Source of the DNA: Bacteroidales bacterium
GTDB lineage: Bacteria; Bacteroidota; Bacteroidia; Bacteroidales; Tenuifilaceae
Assembly: GCA_020636845.1 (NCBI GenBank)
Contig: JACJXD010000010.1
Coordinates: 21,936 to 85,935, forward strand
Direction: 5' to 3'
DNA: 64,000 bases
A program made the translations under genes and the position numbers. Positions 33,773 to 43,769 of the stretch are shown here, piece after piece. Below the pieces are notes generated by a model. It did not search any database, had not been told where the DNA came from, and saw only the letters and a list, made by a program, of their open reading frames with translations. Numbering within the stretch: position 1 is the first letter of the stretch; the number at the start of each line of letters is the position of its first letter.

Positions 33773-34525
33773 TTGAAAATCAAGAATATAATCGTTTCGC
33801 AGCCTCAACCCGTTAACGAAAAATCGCCGTATATGGATATTATATCGAAGTATGGCGTAAAAATCGATTTTAGGCCTTTTATTAAAGTTGAAGGAGTTTC
33901 TTCAAAGGAGTTCAGAGCACAAAAGATTAATATTTTAGATTACTCAGCAGTTATTTTTACAAGCAAGACAGCAATTGATAATTTTTTTCGGTTAGCCGAA
34001 GAGGTTAGAATTACTGTTCCTGAAGCAATGAAATACTTTTGTATTACCGAATCTGTTGCCTTGTACCTACAAAAGTATATAGTGTACCGTAAAAGGAAGA
34101 TTTTCTTTGGTAATAACACATTTCCCGATCTTCTTGAAACAATAAAAAAACATACTGAAGAAAACTTTCTTTTGCCTTTATCGGATGTACACAAACCGGA
34201 GATTCCACGTTCGCTAGATAAAGCTAAAATTAAGTATTCGAAGGTAATAATGTATAAAACGGTTAGCAGCGATTTATCCGATTTACAACCACTTCCTTAC
34301 GACATGATAATTTTCTATAGTCCAAGCGGAATAAAGTCGTTGTTTGATAATTTTCCTGAGTTTGAACAAGGAAATACAGCTATTGGAGCTTTCGGTAAGA
34401 ATACATCTAAAGCAATTAAAGATAAGAATTTACGACTCGATTTTTTTGCTCCAACTCCGGCTTGTCCAAGTATGACCTTAGCATTAGAAAATTACTTGAA
34501 AGAATCTACCAAAAAGTCCAAATAA
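33773..34525 (+). CDS. hemD: Uroporphyrinogen-III synthase
   Basis: A 250-residue cytoplasmic enzyme that closes hydroxymethylbilane to uroporphyrinogen III in tetrapyrrole synthesis. Sequence conservation is weak in this family. Recognisable parts are the N-terminal NIIVSQPQPVNEKSPYMD, AVIFTSKTAIDNFF, and the C-terminal IIFYSPSGIKSLFDNFPEF with GAFGKNTSKAIKD. The start is TTG; the usual MK(I/V)KN(I/L)xxSQP start of Bacteroidota HemD aligns to it and no in-frame ATG precedes it. Other hem genes are not in the window. Confidence 0.88.
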   Translation: MKIKNIIVSQPQPVNEKSPYMDIISKYGVKIDFRPFIKVEGVSSKEFRAQKINILDYSAVIFTSKTAIDNFFRLAEEVRITVPEAMKYFCITESVALYLQKYIVYRKRKIFFGNNTFPDLLETIKKHTEENFLLPLSDVHKPEIPRSLDKAKIKYSKVIMYKTVSSDLSDLQPLPYDMIIFYSPSGIKSLFDNFPEFEQGNTAIGAFGKNTSKAIKDKNLRLDFFAPTPACPSMTLALENYLKESTKKSK

Positions 34526-34545
34526 GGGGTTGCTTTCCCTTTTTT

Positions 34546-34953
34546 ATGAGATATTTTTTACGAAAAAACAATCGTCTTCACCACGAAAAGAAGATTTCCC
34601 TGTTGTTTAAAAAGGGTAAAAGTGTTTTTGTTTATCCTGTGAAACTTACTTTTTTGCAAGTTCAAAAAACATCTTTGGAAGAATCAAACTTTCAGGTAAT
34701 GTTTATTGTTTCTAAAAGGAACTTCAAAAAAGCAGTTCAGCGAAATTTAATCAGGAGGCGAATAAAAGAGGCATTTCGACTTAATTACTATAAAATTTTG
34801 CCTGCTATACCTGAGGATATGGTGTTGTTTCTTGCATTTTCCTTTGTAGCCAAGGAAGAATTTGAATATAACATACTGGAAGGTGCTGTAAATGAACTTT
34901 TAGTTAGAATGACCGAAAAGTTGAGTAATGAAAGCGTTAAGTCGTTTAATTAA
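34546..34953 (+). CDS. rnpA: Ribonuclease P protein component
   Basis: A 135-residue basic protein that helps the RNase P RNA cut tRNA leaders. The family signature is clear: VSKRNFKKAVQRNLIRRRIKEAFR (near residues 58-81). I place the start at ATG 34546; an upstream in-frame ATG at 34462 would run through the end of hemD. It overlaps yidD by 26 bases. The usual rpmH neighbour upstream is missing. rnpA-yidD is an origin-proximal pair in many bacteria. Confidence 0.94.
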   Translation: MRYFLRKNNRLHHEKKISLLFKKGKSVFVYPVKLTFLQVQKTSLEESNFQVMFIVSKRNFKKAVQRNLIRRRIKEAFRLNYYKILPAIPEDMVLFLAFSFVAKEEFEYNILEGAVNELLVRMTEKLSNESVKSFN

Positions 34954-35179
34954 TTTTATTTCAAAGTTACTATCATACATACCAATCGTACTGATTAAGT
35001 TTTATCAGTATGCTATTTCTCCATATTTGCCCAATAGTTGCAGATACACGCCAACATGTTCTGTTTACTCCATAGAAGCCTTAAAAAAATATGGAATAGT
35101 AAAAGGGCTTTGGTTGTCGATAAAAAGGATTTCCCGATGTCATCCGTGGGGTGGACACGGATACGATCCGGTTCCCTAA
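34928..35179 (+). CDS. yidD: Membrane protein insertion efficiency factor YidD
   Basis: An 83-residue protein with one amphipathic or membrane segment and the highly conserved YQYAISPYLPNSCRYTPTCS and RCHPWGGHGYDPVP elements with their cysteines. It assists membrane protein insertion near YidC. yidC is not adjacent. Its last bases overlap the convergent histidine kinase gene by four. Confidence 0.96.
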   Translation: MKALSRLINFISKLLSYIPIVLIKFYQYAISPYLPNSCRYTPTCSVYSIEALKKYGIVKGLWLSIKRISRCHPWGGHGYDPVP

Positions 35180-36336
35180 TTATTTCCTTTTTTCAACACA
35201 ACTCTAATTGTAGTGCCTACACCTAATTCGGAACGTAGAACAAATATTTTTCCATTATGATATTCTTCTACTATTCGTTTAGATAATGATAGACCTAAGC
35301 CCCATCCTCTATCTTTTGTTGTATAGCCAGGTGAAAAAATTTCTTTTAATTTATTTCTTGGAATTCCTGAACCGTTATCGGTAACGTCAATAAAAACCAC
35401 TTGAGTATTATCGTAAATGCTATAAGTTATTAACCCTTTACCGTTCATGGCATCAATGGAATTTTTAGTCAAATTTTCCAGAACCCATTCAAATAAAGTT
35501 GTATTTAGCATGAGTAGTACGGGGGATTCTGGGTTGAATTGTTTTTTTAGTTCAATACCCTTGGATATTCTGGGTCGTAAGTAATCGATAACATCGTCGA
35601 GAAGTTGGTTAAGATTGGTAAGGGAAAGTTGGGGATTGGTACCTATTTTGGAAAATCGATCGGTTACAACCTCAAGCCTATAAACATCTTTTTCTAATTC
35701 AGTTACAACTTCATCGTTTGGTAATTTTTCTTTAATAAGATCTACACAAGCTAACAATGAAGATGCTGGAGTACCTAGTTGGTGCGCAGTTTCTTTTGCC
35801 ATTCCCATCCATATTCCATTTTCGTACGCTTTTTGAGATTGTTTATACGCATAAAAAGCGATTAGTAAAAATGCAAAAACGGCAAGTAGTTGTAAGTATG
35901 GAAAGTAAGATATATATTTTAGTGTTATACTATCGGAGTAAAGAACATAATTAACAGTTCCGTCCGAAAGGGTAATGGTAATTGGTTCGTGTTCCTCTTT
36001 CATCTTTTTTATAAGTTTTTCAGCAGATTTGTGGTTGCTGATTTTACTTTCGGGAACATTACGGTATGAAATAATGGTGTTATTGTCGTCGATAAGGAGG
36101 ACGGGTACCGATTTGTTATTCTGAACAACTTCGAAGATAAATGTAAAATCCTGGTTTGCATCCTGAATGTTCGATAGTTGCTTTATTCCTGTAACCCATA
36201 AATCAATTTTTCGTCGTTCTTCTTGGGCTAGTTCTTTGGTAAATTTATTGGTGAAAAAAACCGATAGTCCAAGTATAGCAAAGGCAAAAATTCCAAAAAG
36301 TATGTCAAATATTTTTCGTTTTCTAAAAACCTTCAT
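35176..36336 (-). CDS. Membrane sensor histidine kinase
   Basis: A 386-residue protein with membrane helices at about 10-30 and 146-164 enclosing a periplasmic sensor part of about 115 residues, then a dimerisation helix with the phospho-acceptor H185 in MAKETAHQLGTPASS and a GHKL ATPase domain (NLTKNSIDAM, DNGSGIPRN, WGLGLSLSKRI). ATG 36336 is chosen because it leaves a one-base gap after the AsmA-like gene; the longer frame to 36375 runs back into that gene. No response regulator is adjacent, so its partner is unknown. Confidence 0.88.
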   Translation of the reverse strand: MKVFRKRKIFDILFGIFAFAILGLSVFFTNKFTKELAQEERRKIDLWVTGIKQLSNIQDANQDFTFIFEVVQNNKSVPVLLIDDNNTIISYRNVPESKISNHKSAEKLIKKMKEEHEPITITLSDGTVNYVLYSDSITLKYISYFPYLQLLAVFAFLLIAFYAYKQSQKAYENGIWMGMAKETAHQLGTPASSLLACVDLIKEKLPNDEVVTELEKDVYRLEVVTDRFSKIGTNPQLSLTNLNQLLDDVIDYLRPRISKGIELKKQFNPESPVLLMLNTTLFEWVLENLTKNSIDAMNGKGLITYSIYDNTQVVFIDVTDNGSGIPRNKLKEIFSPGYTTKDRGWGLGLSLSKRIVEEYHNGKIFVLRSELGVGTTIRVVLKKGNN

Positions 36337-36337
36337 A

Positions 36338-38749
36338 TTATTTAATTTTAGTAGAATCGTATTCGTCCCATTCAATCTTAAATGCCTTAGCGGTATCTGC
36401 TTTCGGCTTATTCTTATCCGAATTATTATTGAAAACCGATTTAATATCGTTTCGGATAATGTTTTTGATCCTTAAAGTATCTGCATTTTCATTGGTTGTG
36501 TTTATAAAGGACTTGTAGTTTCTGTTAACGGATACGTTATACGAAGTATCTTTTCCGTATAGTTTAAGGTAGAGGTTTACAAAGCCCTTGCTCGATTTTG
36601 GGAATGTTGTATCGGCACGAAAAGTTAAATATTTTCGCGAAACCAAATCCGATACGTTAATCCTCAGGTAATATTCATATTGATTTGCTAACGTATGCTT
36701 TCCGGAAACGTTAAAAGCAATAGCATTCGATAATACATCCATTTGGGGAATTTCTATAATACCATTTTTAAAGTAAATATTGTTTTTCAGCGATTTAAAG
36801 GAAATTTCCTTGAGAGTTTCAGCCTTTATCCATTTTGCAAGTTTCCCGATCTTATCGGCTCCCTTAATTTTCCCTTTATTTATTAATAACGAAGCATCTC
36901 CATTAACAGTATTCCAGTTGATGTTTTTTATACTGTCTAGTTGATATGACATGTTTACATTTCCAGATAGTAATCCTTCAATTCGGTCGGAGGTAACTAT
37001 AGATTGGTCAAAATTGTTAAAGTCTGAGAAAAATTGTGAGATGTTAATCGTACTAAGCGATAGGTTAAGAGAATTTATATCTCGATTACTATTAGTTGTT
37101 CCATTTATGTATCCGCTATAACCGTAACCATCGAACGAAACGGCATAGTTATCTTTGTTGTAAGCAGTTAATAATCCATTTACTTTGCTAAATGATGAAT
37201 TTAAGTATTTCAACTTATTAATAGTAAATGATATAAAGTAATTTAGAGAATCTTCACTATCCGAAATATCGCTTTGATTAAGCGATGCCAGTATGTAATT
37301 TAAATCTAAGTAGTTTGCGTTAATTTTTATGTTGGGTTTTAGGCTTTTTTCAGCGTGCAACTTTTTTAGTATATCATTAACTTTTATGGATATATCTATG
37401 GAAGAAGTATCGAATGTTCCGTTTAACTTAATTATTGCGTTGTTAGCAATATTGAATCTTCCTTCAATACTTTTAATTCGATCCATATCTTTTATGCCTT
37501 CAGCAAACAAGTTCCCATTTACTTCTAATTTTACGATTTGCAGTTTGTCTAGACTGTCGGATGCATTTGTTGCTAAAATCTTATATTCGAAATCACTTTT
37601 AAGACCTTTGAATTGTTTGAAGTTTGGATGTTTAATGTTACTAAAGGAAGAATTTCCCTCAGTGTATAAAATTAGCCGATTTCGTTTTTTAATTAGAAGT
37701 TTACCATTATTTAAAAAATTAAATATCAATGCATTATTATAGTTTATTTGACCGGTAATTTTCGATAAGTTGTTTTTAAATAGAATGCATCCATCGGTTT
37801 GTTCAATTTCAACGTCTTTTTCTTTATAATTGGCTTTTATGTTTTTAGCATTAAAGTAAACTTTAATAAAAGAGAACTTATTGTTGTCAGTATTTATGCT
37901 AAAATTACCATGGGCGAATATTTTTCCCGATTTTACATTAAAATTATTCGGTATGTATTCTTTTATAGTATTTATATTTAAGGCATTAGTCCTAAAATGA
38001 GATAACAATGTCGTATTGGTTTTGTTATATATTCCTTCGAAGGCGAACTTTATACCGCGATGTTCAATACTGGAATTATTAATAATGATACTACTGTCGG
38101 TTATACGTCCATTAAACTGCAGGCTAAATTTTTTATTAAGTAAGTTCTTGGTAAATCCATGTTGTAAAATAGCATTTGCTTGTGTTCGTATAAAAATTTT
38201 ATTAGCAGCATTTATGTCAAATTTAAGTTTTTCAATATAAATAGATTTTTTACTTGAATAATTACTTGTAGTAAAATTGATTTCCGATTCATAAATGTTA
38301 AAATTAGATATGTAATATTTAAGGGATGTTGTATTATTGTCGTTAGTAACATTTGTGTATAAAGTTTTGATGGCATCAAAGTTTATGATTCCGTGTGTTA
38401 GGTATATTCGGTTAAATGCTATAGAGTTGTTAAAAAGTTTGACTATATTTAGCGATATAAGGAGTTTTTGTGCAGTTACCAGTGTATCATGACGGGTGTG
38501 ATTTATAGTTGCAGAAAAGTTTTTAAAATTTATACTCCCAAACGGGAAATTTTTGGTGAAGTCAAAATCTACTTTAGAATAGTTAAAGGAAACAAACTCG
38601 TTTTTATTCAACTCCGAAATTACGTTTTCGATAATTTCATTTTGATGAGAAACGGTATAAATAATAGAACCTAGTGTTAACATAAAAATAACTGTAAAGA
38701 CAATGCTTACAAAACGAAATAAAAATATTATCCATTTCCCCCGTTCCAT
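36338..38749 (-). CDS. AsmA-like envelope protein
   Basis: An 803-residue protein with one N-terminal membrane helix (about 8-30) and a long, Asn/Ser/Ile-rich body of repeating beta strands. The C-terminal part (about 590-690: DRIEGLLSGNVNMSYQLD and on to the SGKHTLANQYEYYLRINVSD stretch) is like the AsmA C-terminal region. AsmA/TamB-type proteins are thought to bridge the periplasm and carry lipids to the outer membrane. It is one base upstream of the histidine kinase gene, so the pair is co-transcribed. Family assignment rests on architecture and the C-terminal resemblance. Confidence 0.75.
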   Translation of the reverse strand: MERGKWIIFLFRFVSIVFTVIFMLTLGSIIYTVSHQNEIIENVISELNKNEFVSFNYSKVDFDFTKNFPFGSINFKNFSATINHTRHDTLVTAQKLLISLNIVKLFNNSIAFNRIYLTHGIINFDAIKTLYTNVTNDNNTTSLKYYISNFNIYESEINFTTSNYSSKKSIYIEKLKFDINAANKIFIRTQANAILQHGFTKNLLNKKFSLQFNGRITDSSIIINNSSIEHRGIKFAFEGIYNKTNTTLLSHFRTNALNINTIKEYIPNNFNVKSGKIFAHGNFSINTDNNKFSFIKVYFNAKNIKANYKEKDVEIEQTDGCILFKNNLSKITGQINYNNALIFNFLNNGKLLIKKRNRLILYTEGNSSFSNIKHPNFKQFKGLKSDFEYKILATNASDSLDKLQIVKLEVNGNLFAEGIKDMDRIKSIEGRFNIANNAIIKLNGTFDTSSIDISIKVNDILKKLHAEKSLKPNIKINANYLDLNYILASLNQSDISDSEDSLNYFISFTINKLKYLNSSFSKVNGLLTAYNKDNYAVSFDGYGYSGYINGTTNSNRDINSLNLSLSTINISQFFSDFNNFDQSIVTSDRIEGLLSGNVNMSYQLDSIKNINWNTVNGDASLLINKGKIKGADKIGKLAKWIKAETLKEISFKSLKNNIYFKNGIIEIPQMDVLSNAIAFNVSGKHTLANQYEYYLRINVSDLVSRKYLTFRADTTFPKSSKGFVNLYLKLYGKDTSYNVSVNRNYKSFINTTNENADTLRIKNIIRNDIKSVFNNNSDKNKPKADTAKAFKIEWDEYDSTKIK

Positions 38750-38833
38750 TGTAGTATAATGCCTATAAATTAGTATAACATTAACGTTTTATGCAATTCA
38801 AGAATTTGTAAATTTCGTAATAAAATTTGAAGC

Positions 38834-41059
38834 ATGTATATTAATCGTTTTCGCATTGCAATAATAGTTGGTTTCTTTGTTGGAATATTACCGAAATTTA
38901 CAATTTCGCAAACTTCCGATTCTTTACTTCTTCAACTTTACCACGAACCGAAGGATAGCGCTAGAGTCGAAATTCTTATCAAATTATCTGTTTTATACTC
39001 CGAAAAAGAGCGAAATTTTCAACTGGCCGAAAATTATTTGTTTGAAGCTAAGAAATTGACTGAGCAAATACCGTCAAAACCGTTAGATGCAAAAGTTTTA
39101 AACAAACTAGGACAATTATATCGGAATTTTTCAAAGTACAATGAAGCCTTAAAATATCATAATGAGGCGTTAAGCCTTGCCAAGGAAATTGGCGATAGTA
39201 GTTTTGAAGCGTATTGTTTGAATAACATAGGGGTTGTTTATCGCAGGGTCGATAATCATTCAATTGCTTCGGAATACCACTTAAAGGCACTTTTACTTGC
39301 CGAAGATATTAAGGATACTTTTAACATTTCGATTGCGTGCAATAGTTTGGGAAATATTTTTTCGTTAAACGGTAATTACAATCAGGCGTTGGAATATTAC
39401 TCTAAGGCGCTTGCCTTGTCTATATTTCAACATAACTTGCTAGGCCAGGCAATGAACTATAATAATGTTGGGGAAGTTTACGAATTCATGGGCGATTGGA
39501 CAAAGGCTAAGGAATATTACCAGAAATCGCTTGATTTCAACGAAATAATAAAAAGCGAAAAAGGAATAGCGATTAACTATAATGCGCTTGGTAAAATAGC
39601 CATGTTTCAGAGCGATGTTAATACGGCGTATAAGTATTTTTCGAATGCGTTAGAAATCGATAAAAAATTAGGTGATCGAAAATTTTTGGCCGATAGTTAT
39701 GTTAATGTTGCTAATGCACTTGTTGAAAAGGGAAAATTCAAAGAGAGTTGGGATAACATTCAAAAGGGGTTAAGTATTGCCAAAGAAATAAAAAGTTTAT
39801 TTCATTGCGAACTGGCATACGAAACATTATCGAAGTATTATAAAAAACAAGGTATTTATAACGAGGCGCTTAACTATTATATTCTAGCATCGCAGTATAA
39901 GGACAGTGTTCTTAACGAGAAAAATTCCCGTCATATTTCTACTATTCAAACGCTTTACGAAACCAAAAAGAAGGAAGATGAAATAACCTTGCTGACCAAG
40001 CAAAAAGAACTTAAGCAACAGGAAATACACCGAAAAAGCATTCAAACTATAGCATTGTTGATAGGGCTATTTTTGAGTATTGTTGCTGTCATTTCAATTT
40101 ACTTTGTTTTACGAACAAAAAGAAAACTAAACGTTTTTCTTTCTAAACAGGTTGAAGAAATTGAAAAACAAAATATTCTGCTTGAGGAGAAAAATCAGGA
40201 AATTCAACTTCAGAAGGAAGAAATAGAGTTAAATAAGAACTTTATTGAGCAGAAGAATAAAAATCTTGAGGAAGCGTATAAGTTAATAGAAGGCTATATC
40301 GAAAAAATTACCGATAGTTTACGTTATGCTGAAAGGATTCAAGCATCAATACAACCTAGTGTTGAAAGTATTTTATCGGTTTTTAAGGATACATTTATAT
40401 TTAATCGACCAAAAGATATTGTAAGTGGCGATTTTCACTGGATGAGTATTCACGGAAAACTTACATATTTTGCATTGGCCGATTGCACTGGTCATGGTGT
40501 GCCTGGTGCTTTTATGAGCATTATTGGTATTGATATGCTTAACCAAGCTGTTAATCACTATAAGTTACACCGAACAGATGACATTGTTTCTTTTATCGAT
40601 GAAAGTTTGCTAAAGCGGTTAAGCCCATCGCCATCGGAAAATGTATTAAAGGATAGTTTAGATATTGCGGTTTGTGTTTACGATGCCGAAAACTTTACGT
40701 TGGAATATACAGGAGCATTAATTCCTCTGTTTATTAACGTAGGTGGGGAGGTTGAAGAAATAAAACCTGATTATATAACCCTAGGATCAAGATTTAGTAG
40801 ATCCGAGCGAAAGTTTACGATTAATAAAATGAAGCTAAAACCTGGCGATTGGATTTACTTAACTTCCGATGGTTATCTCGATCAGCTTGGCGGAGAGTTG
40901 AATAAAAAATACATGAGGAGTCGTTTAAAGAAAACATTATCTCGAATGGCAAATTTTGAGGGGACTCAGATTAAAGATATTCTGGAATATGAATTTTTAC
41001 AATGGATGAAACGAAATGAACAAGTTGACGATGTTCTTGTCTGGGGAATAAAGGTCTAA
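38834..41059 (+). CDS. TPR-containing SpoIIE-type serine phosphatase
   Basis: A 741-residue protein. A signal sequence (about 1-26) is followed by about seven TPR repeats (about 45-355; units such as YNEALKYHNEALSLAKEIGD), one membrane helix (about 404-425), a coiled coil (about 430-490) and a PP2C/SpoIIE phosphatase domain (about 515-741) with FNRPKDIVSGDFHW, ADCTGHGVPGAFMS and the final VDDVLVWGIKV. Topology puts the TPRs outside the inner membrane and the phosphatase inside. Such proteins dephosphorylate STAS-domain proteins in partner-switching signalling or act on the stringent and envelope stress responses. It is first in a four-gene plus-strand set. Confidence 0.9.
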   Translation: MYINRFRIAIIVGFFVGILPKFTISQTSDSLLLQLYHEPKDSARVEILIKLSVLYSEKERNFQLAENYLFEAKKLTEQIPSKPLDAKVLNKLGQLYRNFSKYNEALKYHNEALSLAKEIGDSSFEAYCLNNIGVVYRRVDNHSIASEYHLKALLLAEDIKDTFNISIACNSLGNIFSLNGNYNQALEYYSKALALSIFQHNLLGQAMNYNNVGEVYEFMGDWTKAKEYYQKSLDFNEIIKSEKGIAINYNALGKIAMFQSDVNTAYKYFSNALEIDKKLGDRKFLADSYVNVANALVEKGKFKESWDNIQKGLSIAKEIKSLFHCELAYETLSKYYKKQGIYNEALNYYILASQYKDSVLNEKNSRHISTIQTLYETKKKEDEITLLTKQKELKQQEIHRKSIQTIALLIGLFLSIVAVISIYFVLRTKRKLNVFLSKQVEEIEKQNILLEEKNQEIQLQKEEIELNKNFIEQKNKNLEEAYKLIEGYIEKITDSLRYAERIQASIQPSVESILSVFKDTFIFNRPKDIVSGDFHWMSIHGKLTYFALADCTGHGVPGAFMSIIGIDMLNQAVNHYKLHRTDDIVSFIDESLLKRLSPSPSENVLKDSLDIAVCVYDAENFTLEYTGALIPLFINVGGEVEEIKPDYITLGSRFSRSERKFTINKMKLKPGDWIYLTSDGYLDQLGGELNKKYMRSRLKKTLSRMANFEGTQIKDILEYEFLQWMKRNEQVDDVLVWGIKV

Positions 41060-41080
41060 ATTATTAAACAAAAGTTATGA

Positions 41081-42730
41081 ATGCTTTCACCATTTATTAA
41101 TCATATTGCTAAAGGGCTGTTTTTTGCTTTGCTTACTGTGTTAACTTTTCATGATATTTCTGCCCAAGAAAAATCCAACGATGTTATTGCAGTACAACTT
41201 ATTAATAGTAATAACTTTTCTAGGCTCGATTCGTTGGTTAATCGTGTAGGGGTAAATTCTTTGTTTTTTAATAATACCCAAACGTTGCTTCATATTGCGG
41301 TTAATAGTAATAATTATGAAGTATCAAAATGGTTAATTCAAAAAGGGGCAAATTGTAATTTGCTAATCAATAATTTAACGCCGTTAATTATTGCTGCTAT
41401 GAATAATTATAAAAAAGTGGCAGAGTTATTAGTTGCCGGTGGAGCAGATGTTAACTTTTATAACAATAACAGAAATACTCCATTATATTATGCGGCTCGT
41501 TTTGGAAACGTTGATGTTGTTAAATTATTAATTAAGAAAAAGGCAAATCCTTATATCGAAAATTTTCATGGGTATAATTGTTTGGATATTGCTAAGCAAT
41601 ATGAAAAATCAGAAGTGGCTAATTTGCTGGTTGACTATTTCGCAAAATACGCTAAGGGTATGTTTGAATCGACTTACGATGGCCCGCATATTGAATGGCA
41701 AAATTCGCAAAAGATTTCGTTTTACTATTTAATTAACGATAGTATCCAAGGTCGATACTATAAAGTAAAACAAAATTTTAAAGTAATAGACACCTTGAAT
41801 ATTCAGGGCTTTTATGGAGATGATACGTTAACGTACGCTATTTTTCCAATAAATACTCGATATAAAGAAACTTCGGAATACCAAAATGTCGAAAAAATTG
41901 TGGCAGTTGGAGATATCCATGGCGATTATGACACATTAATTTCTTTACTAAAAGGAGCAAATGTTATAGATTCTAGGTTAAATTGGGTATTTGGGAAAGG
42001 ACATTTGGTTATTATAGGTGATATTTTTGATAGAGGTGATAAAGTTACGCAGTCTTTATGGTTAACATATCGATTATGGGTTCAAGCCCCAAAATCGGGA
42101 GGGCAAGTACACTTAATATTTGGTAATCATGAATGGCTTGCATTAAATAACGATTATCGTTACTTAAGTTTAAAGTATCGATATTTAATGGGGGGATTAA
42201 AGTTAAACTATTCAGATATTTATAACTCGTATTCTCAACTTGGAACATTTATACGAACGTTTAGGGTTGGTGTCAAAATAAATGGAATACTATTTACTCA
42301 TGCGGGAATTTCGAGCACAATAGCCGAAAAAAATTATTCGTTAAATGAGTTTAATCAAACTCTTTGGTCCTTATTAAATCCGTTACCCAATAGTATGATT
42401 TTGAATTATGATTTTGTACAAGTTGCAGAAAATCTTCTTTCGGAATATGGCCCTCTTTGGTATCGTGGGTATATTTATAATTTACCAAATATTCCTATAG
42501 CCACTACGGATGATGTGGGAAAAGTATTAAGTAAGTATAATTCTACAGCATTAGTGTTTGGTCACACCGAAGTTGATTCTATTACCCCAAGATATTTGGG
42601 TAAAGTTTTTCCTATAAATGTGCCGTTTAGTTCTATATTTACTAAAAAACAAGTTCTTTATATTGAAAATGGTACATTTTTTAGGTGCTATTCAAATGGA
42701 ACAAAAAAGCAAATATTTCCTATTAATTAG
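41081..42730 (+). CDS. Exported ankyrin-repeat PPP-family metallophosphatase
   Basis: A 549-residue protein with a signal peptide (about 1-28, ending SAQ), four to five ankyrin repeats (about 65-190; TLLHIAVNSNNYEVSKWLIQ, TPLYYAARFGNVDVVKLLIK) and a PPP-type phosphoesterase domain (about 270-500). All metal-site motifs are present: GDIHGDYD 277-284, GDIFDRGD 313-320, GNHEW 348-352, H407 in THAGI and GHTE 494-497. The fold resembles Shewanella-like or bis(5'-nucleosyl)-type phosphatases. An exported PPP phosphatase with ankyrin repeats is unusual. Its substrate is unknown. It begins 21 bases after the SpoIIE-type gene. Confidence 0.85.
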   Translation: MLSPFINHIAKGLFFALLTVLTFHDISAQEKSNDVIAVQLINSNNFSRLDSLVNRVGVNSLFFNNTQTLLHIAVNSNNYEVSKWLIQKGANCNLLINNLTPLIIAAMNNYKKVAELLVAGGADVNFYNNNRNTPLYYAARFGNVDVVKLLIKKKANPYIENFHGYNCLDIAKQYEKSEVANLLVDYFAKYAKGMFESTYDGPHIEWQNSQKISFYYLINDSIQGRYYKVKQNFKVIDTLNIQGFYGDDTLTYAIFPINTRYKETSEYQNVEKIVAVGDIHGDYDTLISLLKGANVIDSRLNWVFGKGHLVIIGDIFDRGDKVTQSLWLTYRLWVQAPKSGGQVHLIFGNHEWLALNNDYRYLSLKYRYLMGGLKLNYSDIYNSYSQLGTFIRTFRVGVKINGILFTHAGISSTIAEKNYSLNEFNQTLWSLLNPLPNSMILNYDFVQVAENLLSEYGPLWYRGYIYNLPNIPIATTDDVGKVLSKYNSTALVFGHTEVDSITPRYLGKVFPINVPFSSIFTKKQVLYIENGTFFRCYSNGTKKQIFPIN

Positions 42731-42731
42731 C

Positions 42732-43769
42732 ATGTTTACAGAAAAAAGGGCATTTGTAGTTCTTCAATTAGTTTTACTACTTTTTTCAGTAAAACTATAT
42801 TCTCAATCTACCCTTTTTAATAGTAATGTACCTTTTACTATTGAGTTAGTTGCTGATTATAATGAAATTTTTAATGACCGAAACCCTGAAAATGCGAAGT
42901 ATCATAATGCTATTCTTGTTTTTCAGGATTCAATAAGCAACTATCGTTCAATTAATGTTAAATTAAAAACACGTGGAATATTCAGACGTTCTAGGGAAAA
43001 TTGCAAGGTGCCTCCCCTGACTGTTAAGTTTGAATTGGATACAATAAAAGGAAAAAGTGTTTTTGAGGGCTACAATAAGTTAAAGTTGGTGAATGTTTGT
43101 CAAATTCGTGATAAATATGAGCAACTTCTGATTAAAGAGTACTACGTGTATCGCATATACAATATCATTACCGATTACAGTTTCAGAGTTCGTTTGGTAA
43201 GAGTATTGTATATTGATCGCGAGGGAAATTATAGCAATTTTTCTAGGTATGGATTTTTGATAGAAGATTTTAAAAGTTTGGCTTTAAGAAACAATACTTG
43301 TGTGGTTAAAACCAAGGGTATAACTCAATTTGGATTGGATAGAAACTTGGAGTTAAAAATGGCTTTTTTCCAGTATATGATAGGTAATACCGATTGGTCG
43401 GTTTCGAAGTTGCATAATATAAAGTTACTTTACTCCGAAAAAAAGACCAATACTATTGCTGTTCCTTACGATTTCGATTTTTGTGGTTTTGTAAATCCTC
43501 CCTATACCAAACCTCCTGATATCATTCCCATTACCAATGTTCGTGAGCGTTACTACAGAGGTGCGTGCCGGGAAGATTTTGAGTTTACTAATACAGCAAA
43601 GTTTTTCTTGCAGAAAAAGGATGAAATATATAGTTTATTTCGTTCTGATACTCTGTTAACCGCAAGAAATAAGTCAAATATAATGGAATATTTAGATGCA
43701 TTTTTCGAAATAATGTCTTCGGAAAGCAGTTTAAAAAGGGAAATAATTCGAAAATGCAGGGAGAATTAG
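42732..43769 (+). CDS. Exported protein with distant CotH-kinase-like features
   Basis: A 345-residue protein with a signal peptide (about 1-25, LYSQ). I chose ATG 42732, one base after the previous stop, because it gives a clean signal peptide; the frame extends back to 42618 inside the previous gene. The body shows VKLKTRGIFRRSRENCKVPPL, a segment like FLIEDF, then IGNTDWSVSKLHN (N219, D221, N229) and AVPYDFDFCG (D247, D249). The order, a TRG-type loop, an N-x-D-x7-N loop and a D-F-D element, resembles the catalytic and metal-binding loops of CotH-type atypical kinases. This is an inference from motif order and no overall match was checked. Confidence 0.65.
   Translation: MFTEKRAFVVLQLVLLLFSVKLYSQSTLFNSNVPFTIELVADYNEIFNDRNPENAKYHNAILVFQDSISNYRSINVKLKTRGIFRRSRENCKVPPLTVKFELDTIKGKSVFEGYNKLKLVNVCQIRDKYEQLLIKEYYVYRIYNIITDYSFRVRLVRVLYIDREGNYSNFSRYGFLIEDFKSLALRNNTCVVKTKGITQFGLDRNLELKMAFFQYMIGNTDWSVSKLHNIKLLYSEKKTNTIAVPYDFDFCGFVNPPYTKPPDIIPITNVRERYYRGACREDFEFTNTAKFFLQKKDEIYSLFRSDTLLTARNKSNIMEYLDAFFEIMSSESSLKREIIRKCREN

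Noticed and set aside
34462..34545. N-terminal extension of rnpA
   Set aside because: It lies within hemD coding sequence in another frame and has no resemblance to RnpA proteins.
42966..42976. ACACGTGGAAT in the CotH-like gene as a third parS
   Set aside because: Only one half matches the ParB site and the palindrome is broken.
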